Shown: positions 36,289 to 46,462, counted from the stretch's first letter. The stretch is 64,000 bases of DNA from Pseudomonas sp. KK4 (GCF_001984065.1 NZ_LYVP01000010.1:34280-98279), one strand, 5' to 3'. The notes: generated by a model not told the origin, from the letters alone. Made by a program: numbers and translations.

Positions 36289-36474
36289 TGATAACTCCTT
36301 GTTGTGCTCCCCTTCCGATTGGGAATTGCAGTGCCGATCAGGGCGACGAGTCATCAGCATTCGGACATTCCTGTCTTCAAATGCACGGCGTTATGACTCT
36401 CTTTGGAGGGGACGGTAAATCTACCGGATGATTTGGCAAAATTTCGTCAAAACGATAGGACGCGCGGGTGATCG

Positions 36475-36786
36475 TCAGGATCGGTCGTCGACGTAACGCT
36501 GAACCAGTTGCATGCCGGCAATCGGCAACCCTATCCCCGTGACGCACAGGGTCAGGATCAGGCTGTCAATGCCAAACGCAATCAACGCTCCACCCACGAA
36601 TGTGACAGGCAGCAGGGGGAAAAACACAATGCAGATGACCAGCGCGTGGGCACCCAGGATACGTTTCAATCGGCCCTTGGCGTTGAAAATGCAGACCATC
36701 CAAAACAACGCCCAGAATGCAATGGTCATCAAGTAAAGGGCCAAGTGGAACAGATCCCCTATCATTCCATAACCGTGCATGTGCAT
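36475..36786 (-). CDS. Small inner-membrane protein
   Basis: A 103-residue hydrophobic protein with three likely helices (about 12-33, 44-70 and 72-93) and a histidine-containing N-terminus. The ATG at 36784-36786, or one six bases further in, has an AAGGA site. No family is recognised. Its gene is about 190 bases from the LTA-synthase-like gene on the same strand, probably transcribed separately. Confidence 0.6.
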   Translation of the reverse strand: MHMHGYGMIGDLFHLALYLMTIAFWALFWMVCIFNAKGRLKRILGAHALVICIVFFPLLPVTFVGGALIAFGIDSLILTLCVTGIGLPIAGMQLVQRYVDDRS

Positions 36787-37103
36787 AAATCCTTGTTGTT
36801 TCTATTATTTTTGCTCTCACCCACTAGCGTAGCGGATTATGCGCAGTGTCGCTTCGCCAGCTATCGCAACCGCTGAAAAGCCCCCGGCAATCGTTCCAAT
36901 GTCGGTGCGCTGGGCGATGACGACATCGCCAGCGCCAATGCGTACCTTGGGCCGAAGTTGTCGTTTTGAATGGATTGCCTCTGTCACGCGTACTGATGAC
37001 CTTATTGCCCAGACGTCCCGACAACAGGTTTCGCCCGTCAAACATGTTCCTGGCAAAGGGTGTCCCGCGGCAGCCGGCGTCGTCAGCTTCGTGGTACTGA
37101 CCG
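36787..37103. other. Region without a recognisable gene
   Basis: About 320 bases in which several overlapping frames are open on both strands (for example minus 36817-37056, plus 36839-37141), none with a motif or a convincing ribosome site. It may hold a decayed gene as well as the promoter of the small membrane protein. Confidence 0.35.
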
Positions 37104-39209
37104 CTAACGTCGCTGGCGCAGAAACTCCTCCAGCTCTCTGATGGGCAGCGGCCGACTGAACAGGTAGCCCTGCGCTTGATCGCAGCCGTTTGCCGTGAGG
37201 AATGCCAGTTGTTCAGGTGTCTCCACGCCTTCGGCTATCACCTGCAGGTTGAGGCTGTGTGCCAATTCAATGATGGTTTTGGCGATGGCCGCGTCCTGAG
37301 GGTTGCTGGTCACTTCGCGAATGAAGGCGATATCAATTTTGAGCTTGTCGATCGCAAATCGTCGCAGGTACGCAAGGCTCGAATAACCGGTGCCGAAGTC
37401 GTCGATGGACACCTTGACCCCCATTTGTCGCAGGGTTTTCAAGCTGGCAATGGTGTGCGCAGTGTTCTCCATCAGCGAGCCTTCGGTCAGTTCAATCTCC
37501 AGCCAGTGCGGATCGATCTGATGCTCGATCAGCGCCTGCTGCATCGTGGCAATCAGATCGCCCTCGATGATCTGCTCTCCAGCGACGTTGACCGCTACCT
37601 GGCAGAGTTGCTGCCCTGAGCGCTGCCATTCGGCGATTTGCCGGCACACTTGGGTGATCACCCATTCGCCGACAAGAGTGATCAGCCCCAGGCTTTCCAG
37701 CATTGGGACGAAGACAGTGGGAGAGACGTTGGCCTGACCGGGCCGAGGCCAGCGCAACAGGGCTTCGAGTCCACACACTCGACCGTCCGCCAGGCTGATC
37801 TTGGGCTGGTAGAACAACTCGAATGCCTGCTGTTTCACGGCATCGCGCAAGGCGGTTTCCATGGCTTGACGCGCCGACACCTCCTCATTCATTTGCGCCG
37901 TGTAAAAACAATAGGTATCCCGGCCTTTCTTTTTCGCCCGGTGCATGGCGGTGTTCGCGTGTTTGATCAATGCGTGTGCATCGCTGCCGTCACTGGGGTA
38001 CAGAGCAATGCCGATACTGGCGGTCATCGCGGTTGAGTGAGCACCCAGTTCAAAAGGCTCGCGCAGCTTTTCACGTATGCGCTCCACGGTTTGCAGAGGA
38101 TTGGCCTGCCCCTGGCGAATCATCAGGATCAGTGCAAATTCATCACCGTCCATGCGCCCCAATGTGTCACTGACGTTGAGGCAGCCAGCCAATCGCAGGC
38201 CCAGTTCGGTCAGCATCTGATCGCCCATCAGATGCCCCCATGTCTCATTGACGTTATTGAAACCATCCAGATCAACGGTCACCACCGCCAGTTGCCAGTG
38301 ACTGAGCAATGCCTGGGTCAGCCCCATTTGCAGTGTCGTGAAAAACAGATTGCGATTGGGCAGGCCGGTCAACGTGTCGTAATGGGCCATCTTCAGCAGG
38401 CGCTGATCGGTTTCCTTGCGAAGGGAAATGTCCCGCGCGATGCCGACGATAATCCACTCGTCACCGGCCTTGTACGCCTCGCGGTGCACTTCGACCGGGA
38501 TGTAACTGCCATCCTTGCAATGGATGCGTGTTTCCGTCGGGTCGCTTGGGCCGCTGCCGGCGATGATCTGGTCATACATGAGTTCCAACTGCTCGATGGA
38601 CTCGTCGCTGAGCTCGGCGGGGGATTTGTTCATCAGTTCTTCGGCGGTATAGCCCATCACCTGGCTGGCGCGCCGGTTGAACTCGATCAGTCGCATGCTT
38701 TTGCGGTTTACCAGAAATATCGCATCGCTGGAGGCATCCATGGCCAAGCGAAATCGCTCGAGGTCAATGGTGCGTTGTTGCAGTTGCTCTTCCAGCACCA
38801 GGCTGTGGCTTTTCAGATAATCGCCAAAGGCCTTGAGCCTCAGCAGATTGCGCACGCGCAACCACAATTCGGCGCTTTCCACCGGTTTGTTGAGGAAATC
38901 CTCGGCACCCGCCTCCAGCCCCGAAATGCGGGCGCTGTGCTCACCCAGGGCGGAAAGCATGATGATCGGGATGTTCGCCAGGCTTTTGTCGGACTTGAGC
39001 AGACGGGCAACTTCATACCCGTCCATGCCGGGCATCATGATGTCGAGCAGAATCAAGTCTGGCGGTTGTTGCTCGACGATTTCGAGCGCCTCCTCTCCCG
39101 AACTCGCAGTCAACGTGCGATACCCCTGATCTTCCAGGAGCACTGTCAACAGTTTGCGCACGAGGGGATCGTCGTCGACTATCAGCAGCATTGCGGGGGT
39201 GATGGACAT
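37104..39209 (-). CDS. Response regulator with PAS, GGDEF and EAL domains
   Basis: A 701-residue output protein: receiver (about 6-120, phospho-acceptor in DLILLDIMMPGMDGY), a coiled linker, PAS (about 150-275), GGDEF (about 280-440) and EAL (about 455-700). The cyclase site reads MDGDEF instead of GGDEF, so cyclase activity may be lost or altered. The EAL site looks complete (LEALLRWPRP, ELTEGSLME, IDDFGTGYSSL). It should therefore act mainly as a phosphorylation-controlled phosphodiesterase. Third gene of an operon with a receiver (9-base gap) and a PAS histidine kinase. Confidence 0.9.
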   Translation of the reverse strand: MSITPAMLLIVDDDPLVRKLLTVLLEDQGYRTLTASSGEEALEIVEQQPPDLILLDIMMPGMDGYEVARLLKSDKSLANIPIIMLSALGEHSARISGLEAGAEDFLNKPVESAELWLRVRNLLRLKAFGDYLKSHSLVLEEQLQQRTIDLERFRLAMDASSDAIFLVNRKSMRLIEFNRRASQVMGYTAEELMNKSPAELSDESIEQLELMYDQIIAGSGPSDPTETRIHCKDGSYIPVEVHREAYKAGDEWIIVGIARDISLRKETDQRLLKMAHYDTLTGLPNRNLFFTTLQMGLTQALLSHWQLAVVTVDLDGFNNVNETWGHLMGDQMLTELGLRLAGCLNVSDTLGRMDGDEFALILMIRQGQANPLQTVERIREKLREPFELGAHSTAMTASIGIALYPSDGSDAHALIKHANTAMHRAKKKGRDTYCFYTAQMNEEVSARQAMETALRDAVKQQAFELFYQPKISLADGRVCGLEALLRWPRPGQANVSPTVFVPMLESLGLITLVGEWVITQVCRQIAEWQRSGQQLCQVAVNVAGEQIIEGDLIATMQQALIEHQIDPHWLEIELTEGSLMENTAHTIASLKTLRQMGVKVSIDDFGTGYSSLAYLRRFAIDKLKIDIAFIREVTSNPQDAAIAKTIIELAHSLNLQVIAEGVETPEQLAFLTANGCDQAQGYLFSRPLPIRELEEFLRQRR

Positions 39210-39218
39210 ACGCAGAAC

Positions 39219-39608
39219 TCAAGTAGAGGGCTGTTGAGGCAGATCGTTTTGCAGCAATGTGTCGATGACCCGATAGAGTTCCTTGTAGCGCAGCGGTTTG
39301 ATGATGTAGGCGTTGCAGCCGGCCAGACGTGTTTTCTCTTCGTCTTCCTTCATGGCCATGGCAGTGAGCGCAATCACCGGAATCGTCGCGGTCAGCGCAT
39401 CACTCTTGAGCAACGAGGTGGCCTTCAGACCATCCATTCCCGGCAACTGGATATCCATCAGGATCAACGCAGGCTGAAGCTCGCGAGCAAGCTTCAGGCC
39501 AGTTTCTGCATCAGCCGCGCAAATGACGCTGTGACCGACACTGGTGAGCAACAGCCGGGCCAGACGCATATTGGCAGCGTTATCTTCGACGATCAGGATT
39601 TCAGCCAC
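39219..39608 (-). CDS. Single-domain response regulator
   Basis: A 129-residue stand-alone receiver: AEILIVEDNAANMRLARLLL, phospho-acceptor in LILMDIQLPGMDGL, the T in VIALTAMAM and the lysine in YIIKPLRYKEL. I start it at the GTG at 39606-39608, which has GGAGG 6 bases upstream and overlaps the kinase gene by 16 bases, rather than at the longer frame from 39647. It probably relays phosphate within the kinase-receiver-GGDEF/EAL operon. Confidence 0.88.
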   Translation of the reverse strand: MAEILIVEDNAANMRLARLLLTSVGHSVICAADAETGLKLARELQPALILMDIQLPGMDGLKATSLLKSDALTATIPVIALTAMAMKEDEEKTRLAGCNAYIIKPLRYKELYRVIDTLLQNDLPQQPST

Positions 39609-41323
39609 GGCGCCTCCACAAGGGTCGAATGACGGATGGGCAACCACGCCACGAATCGAGCGCCCGCGCCCTCAAGGCTGGCCACCGCGACGCTGCCGCC
39701 ATGGAGTTCGGTCAACTGCTTGACCATCGCCAGGCCCAGGCCGGTGCCCTCGAATTTGCGTGCCAGGCTGCTGTCGATCTGACTGAATGCCTTGAACAAC
39801 TTGTCCATGCTGTTTTCGGCAATGCCGATGCCCGTGTCACTGACACTCAACTCCAGAAACTGCTCGAAGTCGCTCTGCGGCACCGGGAAACCCTGCACCG
39901 GCCAGTCCCCCGCCAGCGTCCCGACTTCGTCACGCGACACCTGACGCACCGCAAGCGTCACCACGCCGCCCGGTGCGCTGAACTTCACGGCGTTGGCGAG
40001 CAGGTTGTAGACGATCTGTTTAGTCTTGCGCAGATCGAGCTCAAAGCTGCCCAGATCAGCCTCTGCGTCGAGTTTCAACTGAATGTGTTGCAGTGCGGCT
40101 TTCTCACGCACGATCAACAAACTGTTGCTCAGCAAGCTTTGCAGTTCGACGGGCTCCAGCTCCAGCTCCATCATCCCCGCCTCGACTTTTGACAGATCGA
40201 GGATGTCGTTGATGAGTGAGAGCAAATGTTGGCCACTGTTGAAAATATCGCTGATGTACTCGCGTTGGGTGTCGGTCATGTCACCCACCATGCCGTCCTT
40301 GAGCGCTTCGGAAAAACCGATCACCGCATTGAGCGGCGTGCGCAATTCATGGGACATGGTGGCGAGAAACTCGGACTTCATGTGGCTGGCATGTTCGAGC
40401 TCGATATTCTTCTCTTCCAGGGTCCGCTCGAAGCGCTTGCGCTCGGTCACATCCCGAGCGGCGGCGAACACACCTTGCAGCTTGCGATCACGGTCGTGAA
40501 AGGTTGCCGCGTTATAGGACACGACGGTTTCGGTGCCGTTGTAGGCGCGCACGGTGAGTTCGTAATCGCTGACTTTGTTTTCACTGAGCACACGCTTGAT
40601 GGCCGCGTCGGCGCGGGCCGGGTCGGTGAAGAAATTCTTGCACGGCGCACCGATCAACTCGTCCCGCGTGCGCCCGGTGAGCGCCATCATCTGTTTGTTG
40701 ACGTCGGAAATGATCCCCTGCGGATCCGTCATCATCAGCGCGTCGATGTTCGACTCGATCAATGAGCGGGTATAGAACTGCTGATCGCGCAGGCGCTGAT
40801 CCAGCAAGGCCTGCGCCGCTTCTTCCTGCTTGCGGGCGGTGTTGTCCGTGCCGATCAGCAGATAGCCGATGATGGTTTCGCTGCTGTCGCGCAACGAGGT
40901 CACCGAGACCATCGCCGACAGCCGGCTGCCATCCTTGCGGATGTAGGTCAGTTCATAGATATCTTCAATACCCCGGGAGGCTTTGAATACCAGGGCCTCG
41001 AAACCCGGCGTGATCGGCGTCTTGAGCTCCTGGCTCAGTGCGGCTGCGCGGGTGATCAATTCAGCGGAGTCGGAAATGTCCGCCGGGGTGATTTTGTTGA
41101 TCACGTCTTCAGACAGGTACCCGAGCATGCGCTCTGCACCGACATTGAAGATCTGGATAACGCCTTTTTCGTCGGTAGCGATACTGGAAAAGTACGCACT
41201 GTTGAAAATTGCATCCTGGAGGGCACCGGTCTTGAGCATCGATTGCTGCCGGCGAAACTCGACAAGCTTCTCGGCACGAGACTGGGGCTTGCTGAACGGA
41301 GGGCCTGTAGACGGAGTATCCAT
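39593..41323 (-). CDS. PAS-PAS sensor histidine kinase
   Basis: A 576-residue soluble kinase with two PAS domains (about 35-165 and 175-300), HisKA (LATMSHELRTPLNAVIGFSE) and HATPase (NLLANAVKFSAPGG, SVSDTGIGIAE, GTGLGLAMVKQL). No membrane segment is seen, so it senses inside the cell. It is the first gene of the operon with a lone receiver and a receiver-PAS-GGDEF-EAL protein, its obvious partners. Confidence 0.92.
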   Translation of the reverse strand: MDTPSTGPPFSKPQSRAEKLVEFRRQQSMLKTGALQDAIFNSAYFSSIATDEKGVIQIFNVGAERMLGYLSEDVINKITPADISDSAELITRAAALSQELKTPITPGFEALVFKASRGIEDIYELTYIRKDGSRLSAMVSVTSLRDSSETIIGYLLIGTDNTARKQEEAAQALLDQRLRDQQFYTRSLIESNIDALMMTDPQGIISDVNKQMMALTGRTRDELIGAPCKNFFTDPARADAAIKRVLSENKVSDYELTVRAYNGTETVVSYNAATFHDRDRKLQGVFAAARDVTERKRFERTLEEKNIELEHASHMKSEFLATMSHELRTPLNAVIGFSEALKDGMVGDMTDTQREYISDIFNSGQHLLSLINDILDLSKVEAGMMELELEPVELQSLLSNSLLIVREKAALQHIQLKLDAEADLGSFELDLRKTKQIVYNLLANAVKFSAPGGVVTLAVRQVSRDEVGTLAGDWPVQGFPVPQSDFEQFLELSVSDTGIGIAENSMDKLFKAFSQIDSSLARKFEGTGLGLAMVKQLTELHGGSVAVASLEGAGARFVAWLPIRHSTLVEAPWLKS

Positions 41324-41543
41324 ATATTCGTTTCCCGTTAACTCGCGAACCTGACCGTGATGACGGTGCCGTAAAGCGTGCTTACGGAAATCGCCCGAAT
41401 GGGCGACTAGAGGTAGTTACACCATAGCAGAGTGCTTTGCATTGAAGGGGATTGCGAGGCATCCCCGCTTCTTCACCCCCTTGATCGAACCCCTCCCCAA
41501 GCTACAGGTCTGCTCCTTTATAGCTTCTGAGGGGATACACCCA

Positions 41544-42362
41544 ATGTCCACGCAACACACGCTTGTCGTTCTCGCCCGCTGCGGCTATGCCGCTCGGGGT
41601 GTTCTGTACCTGATCATCGGGATCTTCGCCCTGCTGGCCGCCCAAGACTCGACCAAACCCAAGGACAGTCACAAAAGCCTTGAGGCGCTGTTGAGCCAGC
41701 CTTTCGGTCATGTCCTGGTCGGGCTGGTGGTGGCGGGCCTGCTCGCCTTCGCCGGATGGCGAATATTGCAAGCGACTCGGGATGTCGACCATCACGGCAC
41801 GACACTCAAGGGGGTGGTGATTCGTGCCGGTTTGCTGGCAGGCGGGTTGGTCAATGGCGCTCTGGCGTTCTTCGCTTTGGGCCTGCTCATCAGTGGCGTC
41901 AGAAGCTCGGGTCATTCCTCAGGCGGGCAAACGAAGGATCTGCTGGCGGATCTTTTATCCTGGGAGCACTCGAACTTGTTGATCTATCTGATGGCGCTGG
42001 TCCCGTTCGGCGTGGGTCTGGCTCACATCATCAAGGGCTGGCGGGCCTCGTTCGAGAAGTACCTGGAGGCTGACGAAGAAGTGATGCGCTGCATACGCCC
42101 GGTGTCACGGTTTGGCCTGATCGCCCGTGGCGTGGTGTTTATCGAGATCGCGATATTGCTGACGTTGAGTGGTTCGCGCTACCAGGCCGCCGATCCGCCC
42201 GGCATGAAAGAAGCCCTCGATGCGCTGCAGAACCTGCCCGCCGGCGCCTTGATCCTGATGGTCATGGCCCTGGGGTTGATCGCCTTTGCAACTTACAGCT
42301 TTTGCGAAGCGGCCTGGCGCAAGATCAACATGGATGTGCCGGGCGTAGCGAGTTCGTATTAA
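41544..42362 (+). CDS. DUF1206 membrane protein
   Basis: A 272-residue protein with about six helices arranged as three similar pairs, matching the three-repeat DUF1206 family (ARCGYAARGVLYLIIG, then ...SRFGLIARGVVFIEIAI). No function is known. The start at 41544 has a GAGGGG site; the longer frame from 41442 is not used. It precedes glgX by 115 bases on the same strand. Confidence 0.85.
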   Translation: MSTQHTLVVLARCGYAARGVLYLIIGIFALLAAQDSTKPKDSHKSLEALLSQPFGHVLVGLVVAGLLAFAGWRILQATRDVDHHGTTLKGVVIRAGLLAGGLVNGALAFFALGLLISGVRSSGHSSGGQTKDLLADLLSWEHSNLLIYLMALVPFGVGLAHIIKGWRASFEKYLEADEEVMRCIRPVSRFGLIARGVVFIEIAILLTLSGSRYQAADPPGMKEALDALQNLPAGALILMVMALGLIAFATYSFCEAAWRKINMDVPGVASSY

Positions 42363-42477
42363 CGCCCACTCGCCTGCAAATTTCCTGAACTGTTGCACGC
42401 CGACAGCTTCTACCGTGTGACCGATTTGGTCCGCCACGGGGTGAACACATCCCTCATCTTCTCCGGAGTGCCTGATC

Positions 42478-44652
42478 ATGATCGATCAACCAACGAGCGA
42501 TACCGCATCGAGCCAGGATCGTCCCGCCAGCCGCCTCAACGAAGGCCTGCCTTATCCATTGGGCGCCACATGGGATGGCTCGGGGGTCAATTTCGCGATT
42601 TTTTCTGCCAACGCCACCAAAGTGGAGTTGTGCCTGTTCGACGCCGACGGCAAGGAAGAAATCGAGCGCATTGCCCTGCCCGAATTCACCAATGAAATCT
42701 GGCACGGTTACCTGCCCGATGCACGGCCTGGCACCCTGTACGGTTACAGGGTGCACGGCCCGTACGATCCGGCCAACGGCCATCGCTTCAATCCCAACAA
42801 GTTGCTCATCGACCCCTACGCCAAGCAGATTTCCGGTGAGTTGCAATGGGACGACGCGCTGTTTGGCTATACCGTCGGCCATGAGGACGGCGACCTCTCG
42901 TTCGATGAACGCGACAGTGCGCCGTTCATGCCGCGCTGCCGGGTCATCGACCCGGCGTTCACCTGGGGCGACACGGCCAAGCCGAACGTGCCCTGGGAAA
43001 ACACGGTGTTCTACGAGACCCATGTGCGCGGTTTCACCATGCGCCATCCCTCGGTACGAGAGTCTGAACGCGGCACCTACGCCGCTTTCCATCAGAACGA
43101 CGTGGTCGAATACATCCGCTCGCTGGGGGTGACGTCCGTCGAGTTCATGCCGGTGCATTACTTCCTCGATGACAACCATCTGCTGGAAAAAGGGCTGCGC
43201 AACTACTGGGGCTACAACACCCTGGGGTTTTTCGCGCCGCATGCGCGCTACATGGCCGGGCAGTCCATCGGCGAGTTCAAGATCATGGTCTCGCGCTTTC
43301 ACAAGGCCGGGCTCGAGGTGATCCTGGACGTGGTGTACAACCACACCGCCGAAGGCAACGAGATGGGCCCTACCCTGTCGCTCAAAGGCATCGACAACGC
43401 CAGTTATTACCGCCTGATGCCGGACAATGCGCGCTATTACATCAATGATACGGGTACGGGCAACACGCTCAACATGAGCCATCCGTGCGTCTTGCAAATG
43501 GTGACCGACTCCCTGCGTTACTGGAGTTCGGAGATGGGCGTGGACGGCTTCCGGTTCGACCTGGCGACCATCCTGGGCCGCGAGCCTGAGGGGTTCAGCG
43601 AGGGCGGCGGTTTCCTCGATGCCTGTCGTCAAGACCCGGTGCTGGCCAAGGTCAAGCTCATCGCCGAACCATGGGACTGCGGCCCCGGCGGTTATCAGGT
43701 CGGCAATTTCCCGCCGGGCTGGATGGAATGGAACGACAAGTTCAGGGACATTTCCCGTGCCTTCTGGAAAGGTGATGACGAGATGCTCGGCGACTTCGCC
43801 AAGATATTCTTGGGGTCCGGTGAGCAGTTCAATCGCCGGGGCCGCAAACCGGCGTCATCGGTCAACTTCATCACCGCCCATGATGGCTTCACCCTGAACG
43901 ACCTGGTGTCCTACAACGAGAAACACAACGAGGCCAATGGCGAAGACAATCGGGACGGCCACTCTGACAATCGGTCCTGGAACTGCGGTGTCGAAGGGCC
44001 CACCGAGGACCCGGCGATCATCGACCTGCGCTATCGGCAGATGCGCAATCTGTTGGCCACGCTGTTCCTGTCCCAAGGCACGCCCATGCTGCTGGCGGGC
44101 GACGAGTTCGCCCGCACCCAGGGCGGCAGCAACAATGCCTACTGCCAGGACAGTGAGATCGGCTGGGTCGACTGGAACATCAGTGAGAAAAGCGCTGAGC
44201 TGCAGGAGTTTGTCCGCTACCTGATCGAAGTGCGCAACCGCCACCCGCTGCTTCGTCGCAACCGTTTCTTCACCGGAGAGTACGACGAATCCCTGGGCGC
44301 CAAGGACGTCAGCTGGCTTCAGCCTGGCGGCGGCGAAATGTCCACCGAACAGTGGCAGGACGGCAACAGTCGCTGCATGGGCATCCTGCTGGACGGCCGA
44401 ACCCAGACCAGCGGCATCCGCCGCGAAGGGGTCGATCATTCACTGCTCATCATCGTCAACGCCCACCACGACGTCGTCGGCTTCAAACTGCCCGAAGTAC
44501 CGCAGGGCCGACACTGGATACTGCAGCTGGACACCAACCAAACCGACATCGAACCCGGCGAGACCTTCGCCTTCGGTGACGAGTACCAGGTCACCGGCCG
44601 TTCGATGCTGATGTTCGAGTTGAAAAAGCCGTCTGATAAAAAGCGTAAGTGA
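42478..44652 (+). CDS. glgX: Glycogen debranching enzyme
   Basis: A 724-residue GH13 isoamylase-type enzyme. An N-terminal CBM48 domain (about 20-130, with GLPYPLGATWDGSGVNFAIFS) precedes the catalytic barrel with GFRFDLATILG (nucleophile aspartate), LIAEPWDCGPGGY (acid glutamate) and ITAHDGFTLNDL. GlgX removes short branches from phosphorylase-trimmed glycogen. Other glycogen genes are not in the window. The ATG at 42478 has a CCGGAG site. Confidence 0.94.
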   Translation: MIDQPTSDTASSQDRPASRLNEGLPYPLGATWDGSGVNFAIFSANATKVELCLFDADGKEEIERIALPEFTNEIWHGYLPDARPGTLYGYRVHGPYDPANGHRFNPNKLLIDPYAKQISGELQWDDALFGYTVGHEDGDLSFDERDSAPFMPRCRVIDPAFTWGDTAKPNVPWENTVFYETHVRGFTMRHPSVRESERGTYAAFHQNDVVEYIRSLGVTSVEFMPVHYFLDDNHLLEKGLRNYWGYNTLGFFAPHARYMAGQSIGEFKIMVSRFHKAGLEVILDVVYNHTAEGNEMGPTLSLKGIDNASYYRLMPDNARYYINDTGTGNTLNMSHPCVLQMVTDSLRYWSSEMGVDGFRFDLATILGREPEGFSEGGGFLDACRQDPVLAKVKLIAEPWDCGPGGYQVGNFPPGWMEWNDKFRDISRAFWKGDDEMLGDFAKIFLGSGEQFNRRGRKPASSVNFITAHDGFTLNDLVSYNEKHNEANGEDNRDGHSDNRSWNCGVEGPTEDPAIIDLRYRQMRNLLATLFLSQGTPMLLAGDEFARTQGGSNNAYCQDSEIGWVDWNISEKSAELQEFVRYLIEVRNRHPLLRRNRFFTGEYDESLGAKDVSWLQPGGGEMSTEQWQDGNSRCMGILLDGRTQTSGIRREGVDHSLLIIVNAHHDVVGFKLPEVPQGRHWILQLDTNQTDIEPGETFAFGDEYQVTGRSMLMFELKKPSDKKRK

Positions 44653-44710
44653 GGGGTGTCGGCACCGCAGGCAATCTGCGGTGCTGCCAGCATCGGCCTT
44701 CGACACAGAT

Positions 44711-45229
44711 CCCCTGTAGGAGCGAGCATGCTCGCGATGGACGTCAACGATAACGCGGGCAACCTGATTGAACGCGTTGCCCCGGCATTCATCGCGAGCA
44801 GAGCTCGCTCCTACAGGGGATTTGTGGTGTACACCGCATCGGCGTTCGACCCAGATCAACTGTAGGAGCGAGCTTGCTCGCGATGGAGGTCAACGATAAC
44901 GCGGGCTGCCTGATTGAACGCGTTGTCTGGGCATTCATCGCGAGCAAGCTCGCTCCTACAGGGGATGTGTGGTGTACACAGCATCGCGTTCGACCCAGAT
45001 CAACTGTAGGAGCGAGCTTGCTCGCGATGGACGTCAACGATAACGCTGGCTGCTTGAATAAACGCGTCGCTCGGGCATTCATCGCGAGCATGCTCGCTCC
45101 TACAGGGGATGTGTGGTGTACACAGCATCGGCGTTCGACCCAGATCAATTGTAGGAGCGAGCTTGCTCGCGATGGAGGCCAACGATAACGCGGGCGGCCT
45201 GAATAAACGCGTCGCTCGGACCAGGCCGA
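44711..45229. repeat. Tandem REPIN array (three full copies and one half)
   Basis: Three REPINs, each of two inverted REP ends (TGTAGGAGCGAGC...GCTCGCTCCTACA) around a conserved core with AACGATAACGC, lie at 44711-44820, 44861-44960 and 45005-45105. A fourth, with only its left half, begins at 45150. The roughly 40-base spacers are also nearly identical (GTGTACACAGCATCGGCGTT...), giving a period of about 145 bases. It lies downstream of glgX and upstream of the creatine regulator, in a 740-base stretch with no gene. Confidence 0.9.
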
Positions 45230-45394
45230 TCGCATATTCCGTTGGGAGATATCGCGATTGAAGGTACTCGAGGGGTTCGGTGTAAGATCCAATGGCCCGC
45301 AAACCGGGGCGACTACCCGATAACAAGAGGACTGGCCCGGTGCACAGGCTTGCTGCCGAGCACGTCACATGAATGCAGTCGAGGAGCGGTGACG

Positions 45395-46411
45395 ATGGCG
45401 AAACTCCAGGGGGCGAAAGCCGCTGCGGGACGTTCGGTGAAAGAGCAGCGGCCGGTGAAGACCGTCGGCTTTCTGGTCATCCCCAACTTTACGACCATCG
45501 GTTTCGCCTCGGCGGTGGAAACCCTGCGCATGGCCAATATGGCGGCGCGCGAGCCAATGTTCCGCACAGTGATCATCGGCACCAGCCTGGACCCGGTCAC
45601 CGCCAGCAATGGCATGCGCATTCTGCCGGATCACACCATCGACGATGCGCCCCGGCTCGACATGCTGTTCGTCGTCGGCTCCAACCCGATCGTCTCCAAT
45701 CACGGCAGCCGTCCGCTGCTCAACTGGTTGCGCAAGTTGGCCCACGACCAGTTGCCGCTGGGTGGTATCTGCACCGGCAGCCACCTGTTGGCCCGTGCCG
45801 ATTTGCTCAAGGGTTACCGCTGTACGATTCACTGGGAGGACATCGAGGCGTTGAAGGAGCGTTTCCCCGGTATCATCATTTCCAACCAACTGTTCGAACT
45901 CGACCGCGATCGCTACACCTGCTCCGGTGGCGTGGCATCGATGGACATGACCCTGCAACTGATCGCCCGCGAGCCCGGTGGACGGGACATCGCTGCCCAT
46001 GCGGCCGAGTTGTTGCTGTGTGATCGTGCCCGGGGTGCTCAGGAGCAACAGCGGGTGCCCTTGCGGCAAAAGCTGGGCACTTCGCAGCCCAAACTCAGCC
46101 AGATGGTGGCAATCATGGAAGCCAACCTCGAGGAGCCCATAGGACTGGAAGAACTCGCCCGATTGAACGAGGTGTCGGTGCGCCACCTTGAACGGCTGTT
46201 CCATAAACACCTGCAACGCACACCGAGCCAGTACTACCTGGAACTGCGCCTGTCCCGGGCGCGGCAACTGTTGTTGAGCAGCGAATCGCAAGTACGCGAC
46301 GTCGCCCTCGCCTGCGGCTTTGTCTCCGCGGCGCACTTCTCCAAATGCTACAGCCGGTTTTTCGGTGTATCGCCCATTGGCGAGCGCAGGCAGGTGGCGG
46401 CTGCGCATTGA
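45395..46411 (+). CDS. cahR: GlxA/GATR-type AraC regulator, likely creatine regulator CahR
   Basis: A 338-residue regulator with an N-terminal DJ-1/PfpI-like domain (about 20-190, with PLGGICTGSHLLARAD) and a C-terminal AraC helix-turn-helix pair (about 235-330, with IGLEELARLNEVSVRHLERLF and VRDVALACGFVSAAHFSKCY). Members of this group in Pseudomonas respond to glycine betaine, carnitine, sarcosine or creatine. The convergent neighbours, an MHS transporter and creatinase, match the P. putida locus controlled by CahR, so the same assignment is likely. The ATG at 45395 has a GAGGAG site. Confidence 0.78.
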   Translation: MAKLQGAKAAAGRSVKEQRPVKTVGFLVIPNFTTIGFASAVETLRMANMAAREPMFRTVIIGTSLDPVTASNGMRILPDHTIDDAPRLDMLFVVGSNPIVSNHGSRPLLNWLRKLAHDQLPLGGICTGSHLLARADLLKGYRCTIHWEDIEALKERFPGIIISNQLFELDRDRYTCSGGVASMDMTLQLIAREPGGRDIAAHAAELLLCDRARGAQEQQRVPLRQKLGTSQPKLSQMVAIMEANLEEPIGLEELARLNEVSVRHLERLFHKHLQRTPSQYYLELRLSRARQLLLSSESQVRDVALACGFVSAAHFSKCYSRFFGVSPIGERRQVAAAH

Positions 46412-46462
46412 GCGGGTGGGAACGGGTGATGGTGAGTGGCATTCAGTATTGAGAGTGGCTGT

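Noticed and set aside
38037..39632. 531-residue open frame on the plus strand
   Set aside because: Antisense to the receiver-PAS-GGDEF-EAL and receiver genes, whose motifs are clear.
42454..43632. 392-residue open frame on the minus strand
   Set aside because: Antisense to glgX, whose catalytic motifs are unambiguous.
44711..45229. Possible CRISPR array
   Set aside because: Units are about 145 bases, the repeats are internally palindromic REP pairs, and the spacers are nearly identical rather than unique; no cas genes.
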